Of a stretch of 64,000 nucleotides of DNA, positions 35,373-45,612 are shown one piece after another. The translations under genes and the position numbers were made by a program. The notes below the pieces were generated by a model that saw only the letters and a list, made by a program, of their open reading frames with translations, did no database searches and was not told where the DNA came from. The stretch covers positions 310,001-374,000 of the forward strand of contig NZ_WEIC01000002.1 in NCBI RefSeq assembly GCF_009184395.1. The letters run 5' to 3'. This DNA comes from Amylibacter sp. SFDW26 (GTDB lineage: Bacteria; Pseudomonadota; Alphaproteobacteria; Rhodobacterales; Rhodobacteraceae). Positions within the stretch are counted from its first letter, which is position 1. Each line of letters opens with the position of its first letter.

Positions 35373-36086
35373 ATGCGCCCATCAAACAGAGCCACCGACG
35401 AAATGCGCAGCATTGTTGTCGAAACAAACATCACAAAACACGCCCAAGGATCATGTCTGATCAAATGCGGCGACACACATGTTTTGTGTACAGCATCTGT
35501 CGAAGAGCGCGTTCCACCGTTCATGCGCAACAGCGGTTTGGGTTGGGTCACAGGCGAATACGGAATGTTGCCGGGCGCCACAAACACACGCAACCGCCGC
35601 GAAGCAACAGCAGGCAAACAATCTGGCCGCACACAAGAAATCCAACGGTTGATCGGTCGGTCATTACGTGCGGGCGTTGACCGCGTTGCATTAGGCGAGC
35701 GTCAAATCACAGTCGACTGTGATGTTATTCAGGCAGACGGCGGCACACGCTGTGCATCCATCACAGGTGGCTGGATCGCATTGCGTTTGGCAGTAAACGG
35801 ATTGATGGAGCAGGGCTTGATCAAAGACGATCCATTGATGGGTCACGTTGCTGCCGTTAGCTGTGGCATCTACGGTGGGCAACCTGTTTTGGATTTGGAC
35901 TATGCCGAAGACAGCGAAGCTGGCACAGATGCAAACTTTGTAATGACAGACAGCAACGGCTTGATCGAAATCCAAGGCTCTGCCGAAGGCGCAACATTCT
36001 CGCGCGACGAATTCAACGCGCTGATGGATTTGGCTGAAAAAGGCACAGCCGCATTAGTTGCAGCACAAAAAGCAGCAACATCTTAA
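35373..36086 (+). CDS. rph: Ribonuclease PH
   Basis: RNase PH trims tRNA 3' ends by phosphorolysis. The 237-residue product is canonical: [41 protein letters not shown]-type N terminus, [37 protein letters not shown] with the phosphate-binding arginines, and [19 protein letters not shown] with the metal-binding acidic residues. rdgB starts 1 base after its stop, so the two form an operon with hemW and the DUF454 gene. Confidence 0.97.
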   Translation: MRPSNRATDEMRSIVVETNITKHAQGSCLIKCGDTHVLCTASVEERVPPFMRNSGLGWVTGEYGMLPGATNTRNRREATAGKQSGRTQEIQRLIGRSLRAGVDRVALGERQITVDCDVIQADGGTRCASITGGWIALRLAVNGLMEQGLIKDDPLMGHVAAVSCGIYGGQPVLDLDYAEDSEAGTDANFVMTDSNGLIEIQGSAEGATFSRDEFNALMDLAEKGTAALVAAQKAATS

Positions 36087-36087
36087 T

Positions 36088-36696
36088 ATGCGTAAACTAA
36101 CCGAAGAAAAACTAGTTCTAGCATCCCATAACAAAGGGAAACTGATTGAAATTGCGGAGTTGCTAAAACCCTTTGGCAAATCCGTCGTTTCAGCAGGGGA
36201 CTTAGGCTTCGAAGAACCGGCCGAAACCGAAGACACATTCGAAGGTAACGCACGCATCAAAGCACATTTCGCCGCCAAATCCTCTGGCTTGCCAGCCTTA
36301 TCAGATGACAGCGGTATCGAGATAAAATCATTGGGCAACGCCCCTGGTGTTTATTCCGCAGATTGGGCCGAAACAGTTAATGGTCGCGATTTTCCAATGG
36401 CCATGGAAAAAATCTGGAACATGCTAGAAGCGAAAAGAGCGCATCGCCCCTACAAAGCACGTTTCGTATGTGTGCTGTGTATCGCTTGGCCAGATGGGCA
36501 CGATGAAATTTTCCGCGGCACCGTTGATGGCACAATCGTTTGGCCGATGCGCGGGGCAAACGGATTTGGCTACGATCCCATTTTCCAACCCATGGGCAGG
36601 TTGGAAACATTCGGCGAAATGGACCCAGCAGAAAAACACGCGATGAGCCATCGCGCGGATGCATTCAACAAACTCATAGAGTGTTTAAGTGACTGA
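36088..36696 (+). CDS. rdgB: XTP/dITP diphosphatase (RdgB/HAM1)
   Basis: RdgB hydrolyses dITP and XTP, keeping deaminated purines out of DNA. I start it at ATG 36088, one base after the rph stop; the frame is open ten codons earlier inside rph but without need. The 202-residue product has LVLASHNKGKLIEIAELL (substrate-binding SHNxGK), ALSDDSGIEIKSLGNAPGVYSADWA (catalytic Asp) and ANGFGYDPIF near the C terminus, all family signatures. It overlaps hemW by 8 bases. Confidence 0.95.
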   Translation: MRKLTEEKLVLASHNKGKLIEIAELLKPFGKSVVSAGDLGFEEPAETEDTFEGNARIKAHFAAKSSGLPALSDDSGIEIKSLGNAPGVYSADWAETVNGRDFPMAMEKIWNMLEAKRAHRPYKARFVCVLCIAWPDGHDEIFRGTVDGTIVWPMRGANGFGYDPIFQPMGRLETFGEMDPAEKHAMSHRADAFNKLIECLSD

Positions 36697-37846
36697 AGAT
36701 TGGCAAAATGGCGGCTTTGGCATTTATGTCCACTGGCCTTTTTGCCAATCCAAATGCCCCTATTGCGATTTCAATTCGCACGTACGCCAAAACATTGACC
36801 ACTCTGTATGGAAAGATGCGCTGTTATCCGAACTGCGTCACGCCGCACTATTAACGCCTGATCGTTCTGTTCAATCCATATTCTTTGGCGGCGGCACACC
36901 CAGTCTGATGGCACCAGAAACTGTAGGAGCCATCATTGATGAAGTCGCCAAGCTCTGGCATATTGGAAATGACGTTGAGGTCACTTTAGAAGCAAACCCC
37001 ACATCCATCGAAGCGGGCAAATTCGCCGCCTTTAACACAGCAGGTATCAATCGCGTCTCTATGGGTGCCCAAGCCTTGAACGATCGTGACCTACAACGCC
37101 TTGGGCGACTTCATACGGCAGCAGAAGCAATACAAGCCTTTGATATTGCTAAAGAAAACTTCAAACGTGTTAGCTTTGATCTAATCTATGCCCGCCAAGA
37201 TCAATCCCTTTCCGATTGGCAGGCTGAATTAACCAAAGCCCTTGGATTAGCCATTGATCACCTCTCTTTATACCAGCTCACAATTGAAAACGGCACCAGA
37301 TTTGGCGAACTTTATGACAGAGGCAAACTCTTGGGCCTACCAGATGATGGATTGGCCGCTGATATGTATCAAGCCACCCAAGACATTTGCGCAACGGCTG
37401 GCCTAAACGCCTATGAGGTTTCAAACCACGCAAAAGCAGGATCAGAGTCGCGCCACAATTTAATCTATTGGCGCTACGGGGATTACGTTGGCATCGGCCC
37501 AGGCGCACATGGGCGCATCACACATGATGGCATCAAACAAGCAACCGAAGCGCTGCGATCACCCGAAGATTGGCTTAATACAGTTCAAAACAAAGGATCT
37601 TCGTTTGTGATCACGGATAAGATTTCCAAAACAGATCAAGCCGAAGAATACTTAATGATGTCACTGCGCCTATCCGAAGGCACAGACCTTGCGCGATTTA
37701 AAACCTTGTCAGGGTGCGCATTAGATACAAATAAAATTGATGACCTTACATCTTTAAATCTTGTTCAAAAAACGGATGATAGGCTTATCGCAACATCCAA
37801 AGGACGGATGATTTTAAACTCAGTTCTAAAAGAGCTGTTAACCTGA
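36689..37846 (+). CDS. hemW: Radical SAM heme chaperone HemW
   Basis: HemW is a heme-binding radical SAM protein, formerly annotated as oxygen-independent coproporphyrinogen III oxidase-like. The 385-residue product begins at a GTG overlapping the end of rdgB. PFCQSKCPYCDFNSH holds the CxxxCxxC 4Fe-4S motif (about residues 19-26), followed by SIFFGGGTPSLMAPE and VTLEANPTSIE. It lacks the extra N-terminal residues of true HemN, which favours HemW. The DUF454 gene follows by 10 bases. Confidence 0.93.
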   Translation: MTEDWQNGGFGIYVHWPFCQSKCPYCDFNSHVRQNIDHSVWKDALLSELRHAALLTPDRSVQSIFFGGGTPSLMAPETVGAIIDEVAKLWHIGNDVEVTLEANPTSIEAGKFAAFNTAGINRVSMGAQALNDRDLQRLGRLHTAAEAIQAFDIAKENFKRVSFDLIYARQDQSLSDWQAELTKALGLAIDHLSLYQLTIENGTRFGELYDRGKLLGLPDDGLAADMYQATQDICATAGLNAYEVSNHAKAGSESRHNLIYWRYGDYVGIGPGAHGRITHDGIKQATEALRSPEDWLNTVQNKGSSFVITDKISKTDQAEEYLMMSLRLSEGTDLARFKTLSGCALDTNKIDDLTSLNLVQKTDDRLIATSKGRMILNSVLKELLT

Positions 37847-37856
37847 ACGGAAAACA

Positions 37857-38210
37857 ATGCGCGGCATTTGGTTTATCGCTGGCTGGATTTCAGTTGCCAT
37901 CGGCATCATTGGTGTAGTGTTGCCTTTGTTACCAACCGTTCCACTCTTGTTGCTGGCTGCTATTTGTTTTGCCAAGTCATCCGACAGGGCACATGACTGG
38001 TTGATGAATCACAAAACCCTTGGCCCACCTATTCATGATTGGCAAAGAAGCGGGTCAATCAAACGATCAGCAAAAATTTCAGCTACAGCATGTATTGCTG
38101 CAGCTTTTATCATTTCATTATTTTTAGGCGTCGCATGGTGGGCGCTTTGTTTGCAAGCAGCCGTATTATGCTGCGTTGCAACTTTTATTTGGACCCGCCC
38201 AGAGGTCTAG
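37857..38210 (+). CDS. DUF454 (YbaN family) membrane protein
   Basis: A 117-residue inner membrane protein with hydrophobic segments at about residues 5-37 and 73-110. The family pattern is clear: IIGVVLPLLPTVPLLLLAAICFAKSSDRAHDWLMNHKTLGPPIHDW, read in parts as PLLPTVPLLLLAAICFAKSS and LGPPIHDWQ. No molecular function is established for YbaN. It is the last gene of the rph operon, and its final 26 bases overlap the convergent parB gene. Confidence 0.9.
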   Translation: MRGIWFIAGWISVAIGIIGVVLPLLPTVPLLLLAAICFAKSSDRAHDWLMNHKTLGPPIHDWQRSGSIKRSAKISATACIAAAFIISLFLGVAWWALCLQAAVLCCVATFIWTRPEV

Positions 38211-39108
38211 ACGATAACAATTGGCACAGCTCATCAAGCTGATCCAAAGATTTATATGAAATGGTAATACCACCACCGCCTGTTCCATCTTTATGGTCAA
38301 TGGAAACCTTCATATTCAAATTCGCAGCCAAATCATTTTCCAATACAACAGTATCAGCGTCTTTTTCTCTACGCGGCGCAGCATTCTTTGGCTTCGATTC
38401 GGCATCCGCAGATGCACGCACCAAACGTTCCGTTTCACGTACAGACAATCCTTTTGCCACAACCATAGCTGCTAATTTCGACGGGTTATCCGCCGTAACC
38501 ATTGCCCGCGCATGACCAGATGATAATTGCCCGGCCCGCAACAATGCCAAAACATCGTCTGGCAAACTCAACAAACGCAGAATATTCGCAATATGACTGC
38601 GGCTCTTGCCCAAAGCTTTCGCTAATTTTTCCTGCGTATGCCCATAACTGTCCATCAATTGGCGAAAACCAAGCGCTTCTTCGACTGGATTCAGGTCAGA
38701 ACGCTGCACATTCTCGATAATTGCGACTTCTAACACCTCTGTGTCGTCCATCTCGCGGATAATAATCGGTATATCATGCACGAGCGCGATCTGAGAGGCC
38801 CTCCAGCGACGCTCTCCAGCGATGATTTGGTACAGATTTTCGTCTTTTGGGTCTGTCCGAACGATAATTGGCTGAATCACACCCTTCTCAGAAATCGAAG
38901 ATGCCAACTCTTCCAGCTCTTTTTGGCCAAAATCTTGACGTGGCTGATCAGGGTTTGGTCTGACCTTTTCAATCGGAACCACAATATCTGACTTTACAGC
39001 TGTATTTGTGCTGGATGGCTCGTTTTCAGCACTCACTTCTGGCTCAATATCTGCCATCAAAGCCGATAAACCGCGGCCAAGACCTCTTTTTTCTGGTTTT
39101 CTACTCAT
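38185..39108 (-). CDS. parB: Chromosome-partitioning protein ParB
   Basis: ParB binds parS sites, spreads as a CTP-dependent clamp and works with ParA to segregate the origin region. The 307-residue product begins with the ParA-stimulating segment RGLGRGLSALMAD. It continues with the N-terminal CTP-binding domain (GVIQPIIVRTD, IAGERRWRASQIA, IENVQRSDLNPVEEALGFRQLM), the helix-turn-helix (LAKALGKSRSHIANILRLLSLP) and a C-terminal dimerisation domain. It follows parA with a 4-base overlap. Three perfect parS sequences lie within 4 kb. Confidence 0.97.
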   Translation of the reverse strand: MSRKPEKRGLGRGLSALMADIEPEVSAENEPSSTNTAVKSDIVVPIEKVRPNPDQPRQDFGQKELEELASSISEKGVIQPIIVRTDPKDENLYQIIAGERRWRASQIALVHDIPIIIREMDDTEVLEVAIIENVQRSDLNPVEEALGFRQLMDSYGHTQEKLAKALGKSRSHIANILRLLSLPDDVLALLRAGQLSSGHARAMVTADNPSKLAAMVVAKGLSVRETERLVRASADAESKPKNAAPRREKDADTVVLENDLAANLNMKVSIDHKDGTGGGGITISYKSLDQLDELCQLLSSRPLGGSK

Positions 39109-39950
39109 TTTTCTTTTAATTCCAATGGCTTAGATGGTTTTTTACTGTTTTCACGGCGCACAAACTCAGCCGCCAGTCGTCTATAGGCAATGCTACCCCT
39201 GCTTGACTTGTCATACAAGATACCAGGCAGCCCATAAGATGGCGCTTCACTCAAACGTACGTTTCTAGGAACAATCGTCTCATAAACCAATGCACCTAGG
39301 TTTTCACGCACATCACGCTCTACCTGACCAGATAGATTATTACGCTTATCGTGCATGGTCAGTACAACCCCTTCAAAAACAAGGGTTTTATTCAAGTTGT
39401 CGCGCACTTCACGCACAGTTAACATAAGCTGAGACAAGCCTTCCAACGCAAAAAACTCGCACTGCAATGGCACCAGCACAGAATTACTGGCGGCAAGGGC
39501 GTTCAACGTCAACAAGTTCAGCGACGGCGGGCAATCGATAATAACATATTCAATGCCCGACTGTTCTAATCGTGCACTAGCAATGGATTCTTTCAGGCGC
39601 AAAATTCTGCGTCGATCATCAACCAACTCAACGTCAGCAGAGCTTAAATCAGTTGTAGATGGCGCAAGATACAGGTTTTCAATGCCTGTTTCGACAATAC
39701 AATCATAAATCGGCATTTCCTCAACCAAAACATCATACATCGTAACTTTGCGGCTTTTCGCGTCCACACCAAGCCCAGTAGAGGCATTTCCTTGCGGATC
39801 AAAGTCAATTATCAAGCATTTACGCCCAGAAAGCGCCAATGCTGCGCCCAAATTGATTGCAGTCGTAGTTTTACCAACACCACCCTTTTGGTTGGCTACA
39901 GATATGATTTTAGGGCTTTTTGCCACTTTTTCCTGCTCAGACACGGTCAA
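39105..39950 (-). CDS. parA: Chromosome-partitioning ATPase ParA (Soj)
   Basis: ParA is the Walker-type ATPase that moves ParB-parS complexes over the nucleoid. The 281-residue product has the deviant Walker A ISVANQKGGVGKTTTAINLG (signature Lys before GGVGKTT), LIIDFDPQGNASTGLG and YVIIDCPPSLNLLTLNAL. The called start is TTG 39950, overlapping the end of rsmG by 14 bases. GTG 39944, two codons on, has better spacing from a GGA element and is an equally plausible start. Confidence 0.96.
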   Translation of the reverse strand: MTVSEQEKVAKSPKIISVANQKGGVGKTTTAINLGAALALSGRKCLIIDFDPQGNASTGLGVDAKSRKVTMYDVLVEEMPIYDCIVETGIENLYLAPSTTDLSSADVELVDDRRRILRLKESIASARLEQSGIEYVIIDCPPSLNLLTLNALAASNSVLVPLQCEFFALEGLSQLMLTVREVRDNLNKTLVFEGVVLTMHDKRNNLSGQVERDVRENLGALVYETIVPRNVRLSEAPSYGLPGILYDKSSRGSIAYRRLAAEFVRRENSKKPSKPLELKEK

Positions 39951-40572
39951 TATTCCAGATTTTCAGAATTTCGCCTGCGGAATCAGAGATACTTTTCGTT
40001 GTCTCTGACTGAAACCGCCACGATTCTTGTGCGTTTTTTACTTCAATAGCACACCCTTGGCCTTTCAAGAACAGGCAAAAAGCGTCCTGTTTTAAAAATT
40101 TTCCTGACATTTCCAGTAGTTTATCTACGGATGCTAATGCCCGTGCCGAAACAACATCTGCGTTTATTTCAGGTGCATTTTCAATACGGCACGTATGAAC
40201 AGTGGTGTTTAAAGATGTTTCACGTGAAACATTTCGCAAAAACGCACATTTGCGCGCATCGCTTTCAATCATGTGAAATTCCATATCTGGCGCCTGATGT
40301 TTGGCTATAATTGCCAAAACCAAGGCCGGAAAGCCGCCACCAGACCCTAAATCCACCCAATTTTCGACATTTTCAGGCCGATACGCCCATACCTGTGCAG
40401 AATCGAGGATATGCCGCGCCCACAGCTCATCTATTGTCGATTTGCTAACCAAATTGATAGTTTTATTCCATTTCACCAGCAACTCAGCCAGTTTTTCCAG
40501 ATCTGCCATTGTTTCACGTGAAACATTTAGATCATCAAGCAAAATAGATTTAGCAGCACTTTCAGATATCAT
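39937..40572 (-). CDS. rsmG: 16S rRNA (guanine527-N7)-methyltransferase
   Basis: RsmG (GidB) methylates G527 of 16S rRNA using SAM. The 211-residue product has the SAM fold [20 protein letters not shown] and the family pattern [29 protein letters not shown]. Its coding sequence contains two exact parS sites, read as NVSRET at about residues 16-21 and again at about residues 114-119. Gene order mnmG-rsmG-parA-parB is the classical origin-linked set. It overlaps the mnmG end by 4 bases. Confidence 0.96.
   Translation of the reverse strand: MISESAAKSILLDDLNVSRETMADLEKLAELLVKWNKTINLVSKSTIDELWARHILDSAQVWAYRPENVENWVDLGSGGGFPALVLAIIAKHQAPDMEFHMIESDARKCAFLRNVSRETSLNTTVHTCRIENAPEINADVVSARALASVDKLLEMSGKFLKQDAFCLFLKGQGCAIEVKNAQESWRFQSETTKSISDSAGEILKIWNIDRV
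40216..40231. other. parS site inside rsmG (3' copy)
   Basis: An exact 16-bp palindrome TGTTTCACGTGAAACA, the canonical chromosomal parS, within rsmG where it encodes part of NVSRET. It is 1.1 kb from parB's own operon start and one of three such sites. Confidence 0.95.
40510..40525. other. parS site near the 5' end of rsmG
   Basis: A second exact 16-bp parS palindrome, also read as NVSRET in RsmG. It lies 294 bases from the previous copy. Confidence 0.95.
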
Positions 40573-42440
40573 GCGCGCTTTTTAGACTGAGCAAGCCTAA
40601 TCTTTCCAAGCAAAAGCGTTAATGCAGCAGGGGTCATCCCATCAATACGACCAGCCTGTGCAAGCGTAGAGGGCTGAACTGTGGTTAATTTTTGCTGCAA
40701 TTCATTAGAAAGCCCTGGAATCCCTTTATAAGAAAAACCTTCCGGTATTTTCAGGTTTTCATCACGGCGCATCGCCGCCACATCGTTTTTCTGGCGATCA
40801 ATGTAATGGACATACATCGCGTCTTTTTCCACCTGTTGGGCGATTTCATCGTCCAAATCAGCCAACTCAGGCCATATTTTCGATAAAACACCCAAATCAA
40901 TGTCCTTAAAGGACAACAAATCCAACGCCTTACGTTTTACGCCGTCCTTATTGATCTTGATGTCATATTTGGCAGCCTCGGTCGGTGACAGTGATTTATC
41001 AGACAACATATCATTGGCTAAATGAAGTTTTTCCATCTTGGTTTCAAAGGCCGTTTTGCGCGCTTCTTTCACCAAGCCAACCTCAATACCCTTCTTTGTC
41101 AGGCGCTGATCGGCATTATCCGCCCGCAAAGACAGGCGATATTCGGCACGCGATGTAAACATACGATACGGCTCTGTGACACCACGGGTAGTAAGATCAT
41201 CGATCATAACCCCAATATATGCCTCTGCGCGGTCAAAATAGACGGGCTCATTACCCAACACTTTACGCGCCGCATTCAGGCCAGCAACCAAGCCTTGGGC
41301 GGCTGCTTCTTCATATCCTGTGGTACCATTTATTTGGCCAGCCAGATAAAGACCTGGCACATCTTTCAATTCCAAAGTTGCCTTCAGCGCGCGGGGATCA
41401 ATGTAATCATATTCAATCGCATAGCCCGGTTGCAGGATTTTCACATTCTCCAAACCCACAATAGACGTCACATAGGCCTCTTGCACATCAACAGGCAAAG
41501 ATGTGGAAATACCGTTTGGATAGATCGTGTGATCGTTCAAACCTTCAGGTTCTAGGAAAATCTGATGCGAATCTTTATCTGCAAACCGTACAATCTTATC
41601 TTCGATAGACGGGCAATAACGTGGGCCTACACCATCAATATGCCCGCCATACATCGCAGAGCGCGATAGGTTTTTTTCTATAATTTCATGGGTTTTCGCA
41701 TTTGTGTGGGTGATTCCACACTCTACTTGATCCACAAATGCTTTCTTATGCAGGAACGAAAACAACACAGGATCATCATCCGCTGGCTGTGTTTCCAAAC
41801 CTTCCCAATTGATCGTACGACCATCAAGACGCGGGGGGGTGCCCGTTTTCAAACGCCCCATCGGTAAATTGAACCCATCAAGGCGCTCTGCCAAAGGAAT
41901 AGCAGGGGCGTCGCCCATGCGCCCACCCGGGGTCGCAACATCGCCCACATGGATCACACCACGCAAGAATGTGCCTGTTGTTAGCACAACAGCACCCGCT
42001 TTAACCTCTGATCCGTCTTTTAAAATGACACCAGAAACAACATCATCTGCTTGAATAAGATCAGCGACTTCCGCTTCGATCACATCCAAACCATCTGTGT
42101 TTTTAAACTCTTCTTGCATCGCAGCACGGTACAATGCACGGTCTGCTTGGGTACGCGGCCCTTGAACAGCTGGTCCTTTACGGCGGTTAAGCATGCGAAA
42201 CTGGATACCTGCCTTATCAGCAACGCGACCCATGACACCGTCAAGCGCATCGATTTCGCGCACCAAGTGGCCCTTACCAAGGCCGCCAATCGCAGGGTTA
42301 CAAGACATCTCGCCGATGGTGGAAAACTTATGGGTGATCAGGGCGGTTTTCGCGCCCGCACGCCACGCGGCCTGTGCTGCATCCGCACCCGCGTGTCCGC
42401 CACCGATTACAATTACGTCGTAATGTTTCACGTGAAACAA
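40569..42440 (-). CDS. mnmG: tRNA uridine-5-carboxymethylaminomethyl enzyme MnmG
   Basis: MnmG (GidA), with MnmE, modifies the wobble uridine of several tRNAs, using FAD and a folate cofactor. The 623-residue product opens [22 protein letters not shown], where GGGHAG is the FAD-binding fold. It includes [34 protein letters not shown] and [23 protein letters not shown]-type segments. Its first codons form a parS site, a feature seen in other Rhodobacterales. mnmE lies 15 bases upstream on the same strand. Confidence 0.97.
   Translation of the reverse strand: MFHVKHYDVIVIGGGHAGADAAQAAWRAGAKTALITHKFSTIGEMSCNPAIGGLGKGHLVREIDALDGVMGRVADKAGIQFRMLNRRKGPAVQGPRTQADRALYRAAMQEEFKNTDGLDVIEAEVADLIQADDVVSGVILKDGSEVKAGAVVLTTGTFLRGVIHVGDVATPGGRMGDAPAIPLAERLDGFNLPMGRLKTGTPPRLDGRTINWEGLETQPADDDPVLFSFLHKKAFVDQVECGITHTNAKTHEIIEKNLSRSAMYGGHIDGVGPRYCPSIEDKIVRFADKDSHQIFLEPEGLNDHTIYPNGISTSLPVDVQEAYVTSIVGLENVKILQPGYAIEYDYIDPRALKATLELKDVPGLYLAGQINGTTGYEEAAAQGLVAGLNAARKVLGNEPVYFDRAEAYIGVMIDDLTTRGVTEPYRMFTSRAEYRLSLRADNADQRLTKKGIEVGLVKEARKTAFETKMEKLHLANDMLSDKSLSPTEAAKYDIKINKDGVKRKALDLLSFKDIDLGVLSKIWPELADLDDEIAQQVEKDAMYVHYIDRQKNDVAAMRRDENLKIPEGFSYKGIPGLSNELQQKLTTVQPSTLAQAGRIDGMTPAALTLLLGKIRLAQSKKRA
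42424..42439. other. parS site at the mnmG start codon
   Basis: A third exact 16-bp parS palindrome whose second to fourth bases... begin inside the ATG of mnmG; the sequence encodes the FHVK of MFHVKH. ParB binding here could interfere with mnmG expression. Confidence 0.95.
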
Positions 42441-42455
42441 TCCTAAATAAGGGGT

Positions 42456-43754
42456 TTATTTACCCAGACAAAAGCTGGAAAAAATCTCATCGAGTATGTG
42501 TTCTACATCAACTCGACCAATAAGGGAATTCAAAGCGTATATGCCTTGGTGAATTTCTGCCGCTGCCAGCTCTGAAAACTCATAACCCTTTGATATTATT
42601 GATTTTCCTTCGAAAATATACTCGGATGCCTGTAAAAGTGCTACGCGATGGCGCTCATGTGTCGCCGCCATAGCATTCGAAGATTTCTTTTCAAGAATCC
42701 CAGAAACTTCGCGCACAAGCGTATCGATTCCATCTCCTGTGAGTGATGAAATATTTAATCCGTCACGTTGACCCATAAGATCGGACTTAGACCAAACCCG
42801 CAGATCGTTTTCCGCTGGCGTAAGACCAAATGTAGGATCACCTACGTCTTCGTTCAAAAAGACACGGATGTCGGCACGCTGCGCGCGATCAATAGCGCGA
42901 TCAATGCCGATGCTTTCCACGGTGTCATTTGTTTCACGCAAACCTGCCGTATCCAAAAGGGTCACGGGCAAACCACCAAGATCCATCCGCACCTCAATCA
43001 CATCGCGTGTTGTGCCAGCAACTTCGGATGTAATAGCAGCATCACGACCTGCAAGCGTATTCAAAAGCGTAGACTTCCCAGCATTCGGTGGGCCAACAAT
43101 AGCCACCTCAAACCCTTCGCGAATACGCTCCGCTGCAAAGCTGCCATCGATTTGCTGCTGAAGATCCTCCAGAACGCCATTTAAAAGCTCGCTGACCTCC
43201 GGTGAGACATCTTGAGGGATGTCTTCATCTGCAAAATCTATCGTCGCCTCAATAAGCGCTACAGCGCGTATCAGGTCTTTGCGCCAATCTTCAACCTTAT
43301 TGGACAGGCCGCCTTGCATCACCAATAATGCTTGTTTTTGTTGGGCTTCAGTTTCCGCTTCGATCAGATCACCCAAACCTTCGACTTGGGATAAATCCAA
43401 GCGGTTGTTTGTAAGCGCCCGTCTGGTGAATTCACCCGCTTCTGCCAGACGGCAATTTTCGTAAGAAGACAAAGTTTTCAAAACAGAGGCCACCACAGCC
43501 ACGCTGCCATGGCATTGCAGCTCAATCACATCTTCGCCCGTAAAGCTGGCAGGGCCTTTGAAGCCCAAAACCAGTGCTTCGTCGATTGTTTGATTATCTG
43601 CGTCTTTTAAATTCCGCACCACAGGGGAGCGGGCAGGGATATCTGATCCGCAAATTTTCGCTGCAGCCGTAAAAGCATCAGGTCCAGAAATGCGGATGAC
43701 AGAAACACCCGCACGGCCCTTTGCGGTTGCCAATGCAAAAATCGTATCAGACAT
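42456..43754 (-). CDS. mnmE: tRNA modification GTPase MnmE
   Basis: MnmE (TrmE) is the GTPase partner of MnmG in wobble-uridine modification. The 432-residue product begins with the folate-binding domain (DTIFALATAKGRAGVSVIRISG), has the G domain inserted in a helical domain (IVGPPNAGKSTLLNTLAGR near residue 220, DTAGLRET) and ends SSFCLGK, the conserved C-terminal C(I/L)GK motif with the essential cysteine. It is between rho and mnmG on the minus strand, as in most alphaproteobacteria. Confidence 0.97.
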   Translation of the reverse strand: MSDTIFALATAKGRAGVSVIRISGPDAFTAAAKICGSDIPARSPVVRNLKDADNQTIDEALVLGFKGPASFTGEDVIELQCHGSVAVVASVLKTLSSYENCRLAEAGEFTRRALTNNRLDLSQVEGLGDLIEAETEAQQKQALLVMQGGLSNKVEDWRKDLIRAVALIEATIDFADEDIPQDVSPEVSELLNGVLEDLQQQIDGSFAAERIREGFEVAIVGPPNAGKSTLLNTLAGRDAAITSEVAGTTRDVIEVRMDLGGLPVTLLDTAGLRETNDTVESIGIDRAIDRAQRADIRVFLNEDVGDPTFGLTPAENDLRVWSKSDLMGQRDGLNISSLTGDGIDTLVREVSGILEKKSSNAMAATHERHRVALLQASEYIFEGKSIISKGYEFSELAAAEIHQGIYALNSLIGRVDVEHILDEIFSSFCLGK

Positions 43755-43777
43755 TTTAGAACCCGTTTATAAGGGGT

Positions 43778-45049
43778 TTAGGTGTTCATAGAATCGAAGA
43801 ATTCAGAGTTTGTCTTCGTCTGTTTCAATTTACCTAACAAGAATTCGATCGCATCTGTTGTGCCCATTGGATTAAGGATACGACGCAGAACGAATGTTTT
43901 TGCAAGATCAACCTGATCCACAAGTAAGTCTTCCTTACGTGTACCAGATTTCAGAATATCAATCGCTGGGAACACACGTTTGTCTGCAATCTTACGATCC
44001 AGAACAATCTCAGAGTTACCTGTGCCTTTGAATTCCTCAAAGATAACTTCGTCCATACGTGATCCTGTATCGATCAGAGCGGTCGCAACAATGGTTAATG
44101 ACCCGCCTTCTTCGATATTACGTGCCGCACCAAAGAAACGTTTTGGGCGTTGTAATGCATTTGCATCCACACCACCTGTAAGCACTTTACCAGAAGATGG
44201 TACCACAGTGTTGAAGGCACGACCAAGACGTGTGATGGAATCAAGAAGGATCACAACATCACGTTTGTGTTCCACAAGGCGTTTGGCTTTTTCGATCACC
44301 ATTTCAGACACGGCTACGTGACGTGTGGCAGGTTCATCGAATGTAGAGGATACAACCTCACCCTTCACAGAACGCTGCATGTCTGTAACTTCTTCTGGAC
44401 GTTCATCAATCAGAAGAACGATTAAGTAACACTCAGGGTGGTTTTTCTCGATAGAGTTCGCAATGTTTTGCAGGATTACTGTTTTACCAGTCCGTGGTGG
44501 CGCCACAATCAAAGAACGCTGACCTTTACCAATTGGGGATACCAAATCGATTACACGCGCTGATTTATCTTTTATGGTCGGATCTTCGATTTCCATATTC
44601 AGACGCTCATCAGGATAAAGCGGTGTTAGGTTGTCAAAGTGAACTTTGTGTTTCGCATCTTCTGGATCACTAAAGTTAATAGAAATTGCTTTTGTAAGAC
44701 CAAAATAACGCTCACCCTCATTCGGGGCTTGGATCACACCTTCGACTGTATCACCCGTGCGCAAAGAATATTTGCGAATTTGTGTAGGGCTTACATAAAT
44801 ATCTTCGGGACCTGGCAGATAATTTGCTTCTGGAGAGCGTAAAAATCCGAACCCGTCTTGGAGAACTTCAAGAACACCATCGCCAACAATTTCCGATCCT
44901 TCTTCTGCCATCTCTTTTAAGATTGCGAACATCATATCGCCTTTGCGCATTGTTGATGCGTTTTCGATATCCAGCTCTTCGGCAAGTTTTAAAAGATTTG
45001 CAGGGCTTTTTGCTTTCAATTCTGAAAGGCTAATCGTCTGTTCTGTCAT
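43778..45049 (-). CDS. rho: Transcription termination factor Rho
   Basis: Rho is the hexameric RNA helicase that terminates untranslated transcripts. The 423-residue product has the N-terminal helical domain, the primary RNA-binding OB fold ([15 protein letters not shown]), the P-loop [14 protein letters not shown] near residue 180, the Walker [14 protein letters not shown] and the Q/R-loop region around [20 protein letters not shown]. Length is normal. It is the first gene of the rho-mnmE-mnmG block after hemJ, with a 110-bp leader gap. Confidence 0.98.
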   Translation of the reverse strand: MTEQTISLSELKAKSPANLLKLAEELDIENASTMRKGDMMFAILKEMAEEGSEIVGDGVLEVLQDGFGFLRSPEANYLPGPEDIYVSPTQIRKYSLRTGDTVEGVIQAPNEGERYFGLTKAISINFSDPEDAKHKVHFDNLTPLYPDERLNMEIEDPTIKDKSARVIDLVSPIGKGQRSLIVAPPRTGKTVILQNIANSIEKNHPECYLIVLLIDERPEEVTDMQRSVKGEVVSSTFDEPATRHVAVSEMVIEKAKRLVEHKRDVVILLDSITRLGRAFNTVVPSSGKVLTGGVDANALQRPKRFFGAARNIEEGGSLTIVATALIDTGSRMDEVIFEEFKGTGNSEIVLDRKIADKRVFPAIDILKSGTRKEDLLVDQVDLAKTFVLRRILNPMGTTDAIEFLLGKLKQTKTNSEFFDSMNT

Positions 45050-45159
45050 AACGGATGTCTCGCGTGTGTTTGCAGATATATGTTTAGAAAAAGCTTATAA
45101 ACGGTGGGGGACACCAAGCTGTTGGTTTCTTTAAACGTAATTTCCAAAAAGAGTCAAAA

Positions 45160-45612
45160 TTAAAATGGGCGGGCGATAACCATGACCACAATGATAATCA
45201 TCAAAAGTGTCGGTACTTCGTTAGCAATTCTGTAACCTTTACCACTTAAACGTGGTTGACCCTTTGCTAATAACTTTCGCTCTTTTGACAACCAGCCATG
45301 AAAGGCAGACATTAAAATAACCATTGCAGCCTTTACCCAAGGCCAGCCTTGTGACCAATCTATGATACCAGGTGTTGAAACCAATAATAGACCGCATATC
45401 CAAGTAACTATCATTGCAGGATTTATAATTCGTCTTAAAAGAAGTAATTCCCACTTCTCCACTGTTTCTTTGGGATTAAAATACTCTGGCTTTGTTTCTA
45501 CGTGATATACGAATAACCGTGGAAGATAGAGCATACCTGCCATCCAAGAGATAACGGCCAAAATGTGAAGTGTTTTGATCCATGGGTATAGGGTGCTTAG
45601 TATATCAGTCAT
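45160..45612 (-). CDS. hemJ: Protoporphyrinogen oxidase HemJ
   Basis: HemJ oxidises protoporphyrinogen IX to protoporphyrin IX in the membrane, using heme b and quinone. The 150-residue product has four hydrophobic segments. It contains the conserved KTLHILAVISWMAGMLYLPRLFVYH with a heme-ligand histidine, WVKAAMVILMSAFHGWL, and the basic run SGKGYRIANEVPTLLMI near the end. Length and order match the family. It is the last gene on the minus strand before the non-coding gap that carries DnaA boxes. Confidence 0.92.
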   Translation of the reverse strand: MTDILSTLYPWIKTLHILAVISWMAGMLYLPRLFVYHVETKPEYFNPKETVEKWELLLLRRIINPAMIVTWICGLLLVSTPGIIDWSQGWPWVKAAMVILMSAFHGWLSKERKLLAKGQPRLSGKGYRIANEVPTLLMIIIVVMVIARPF

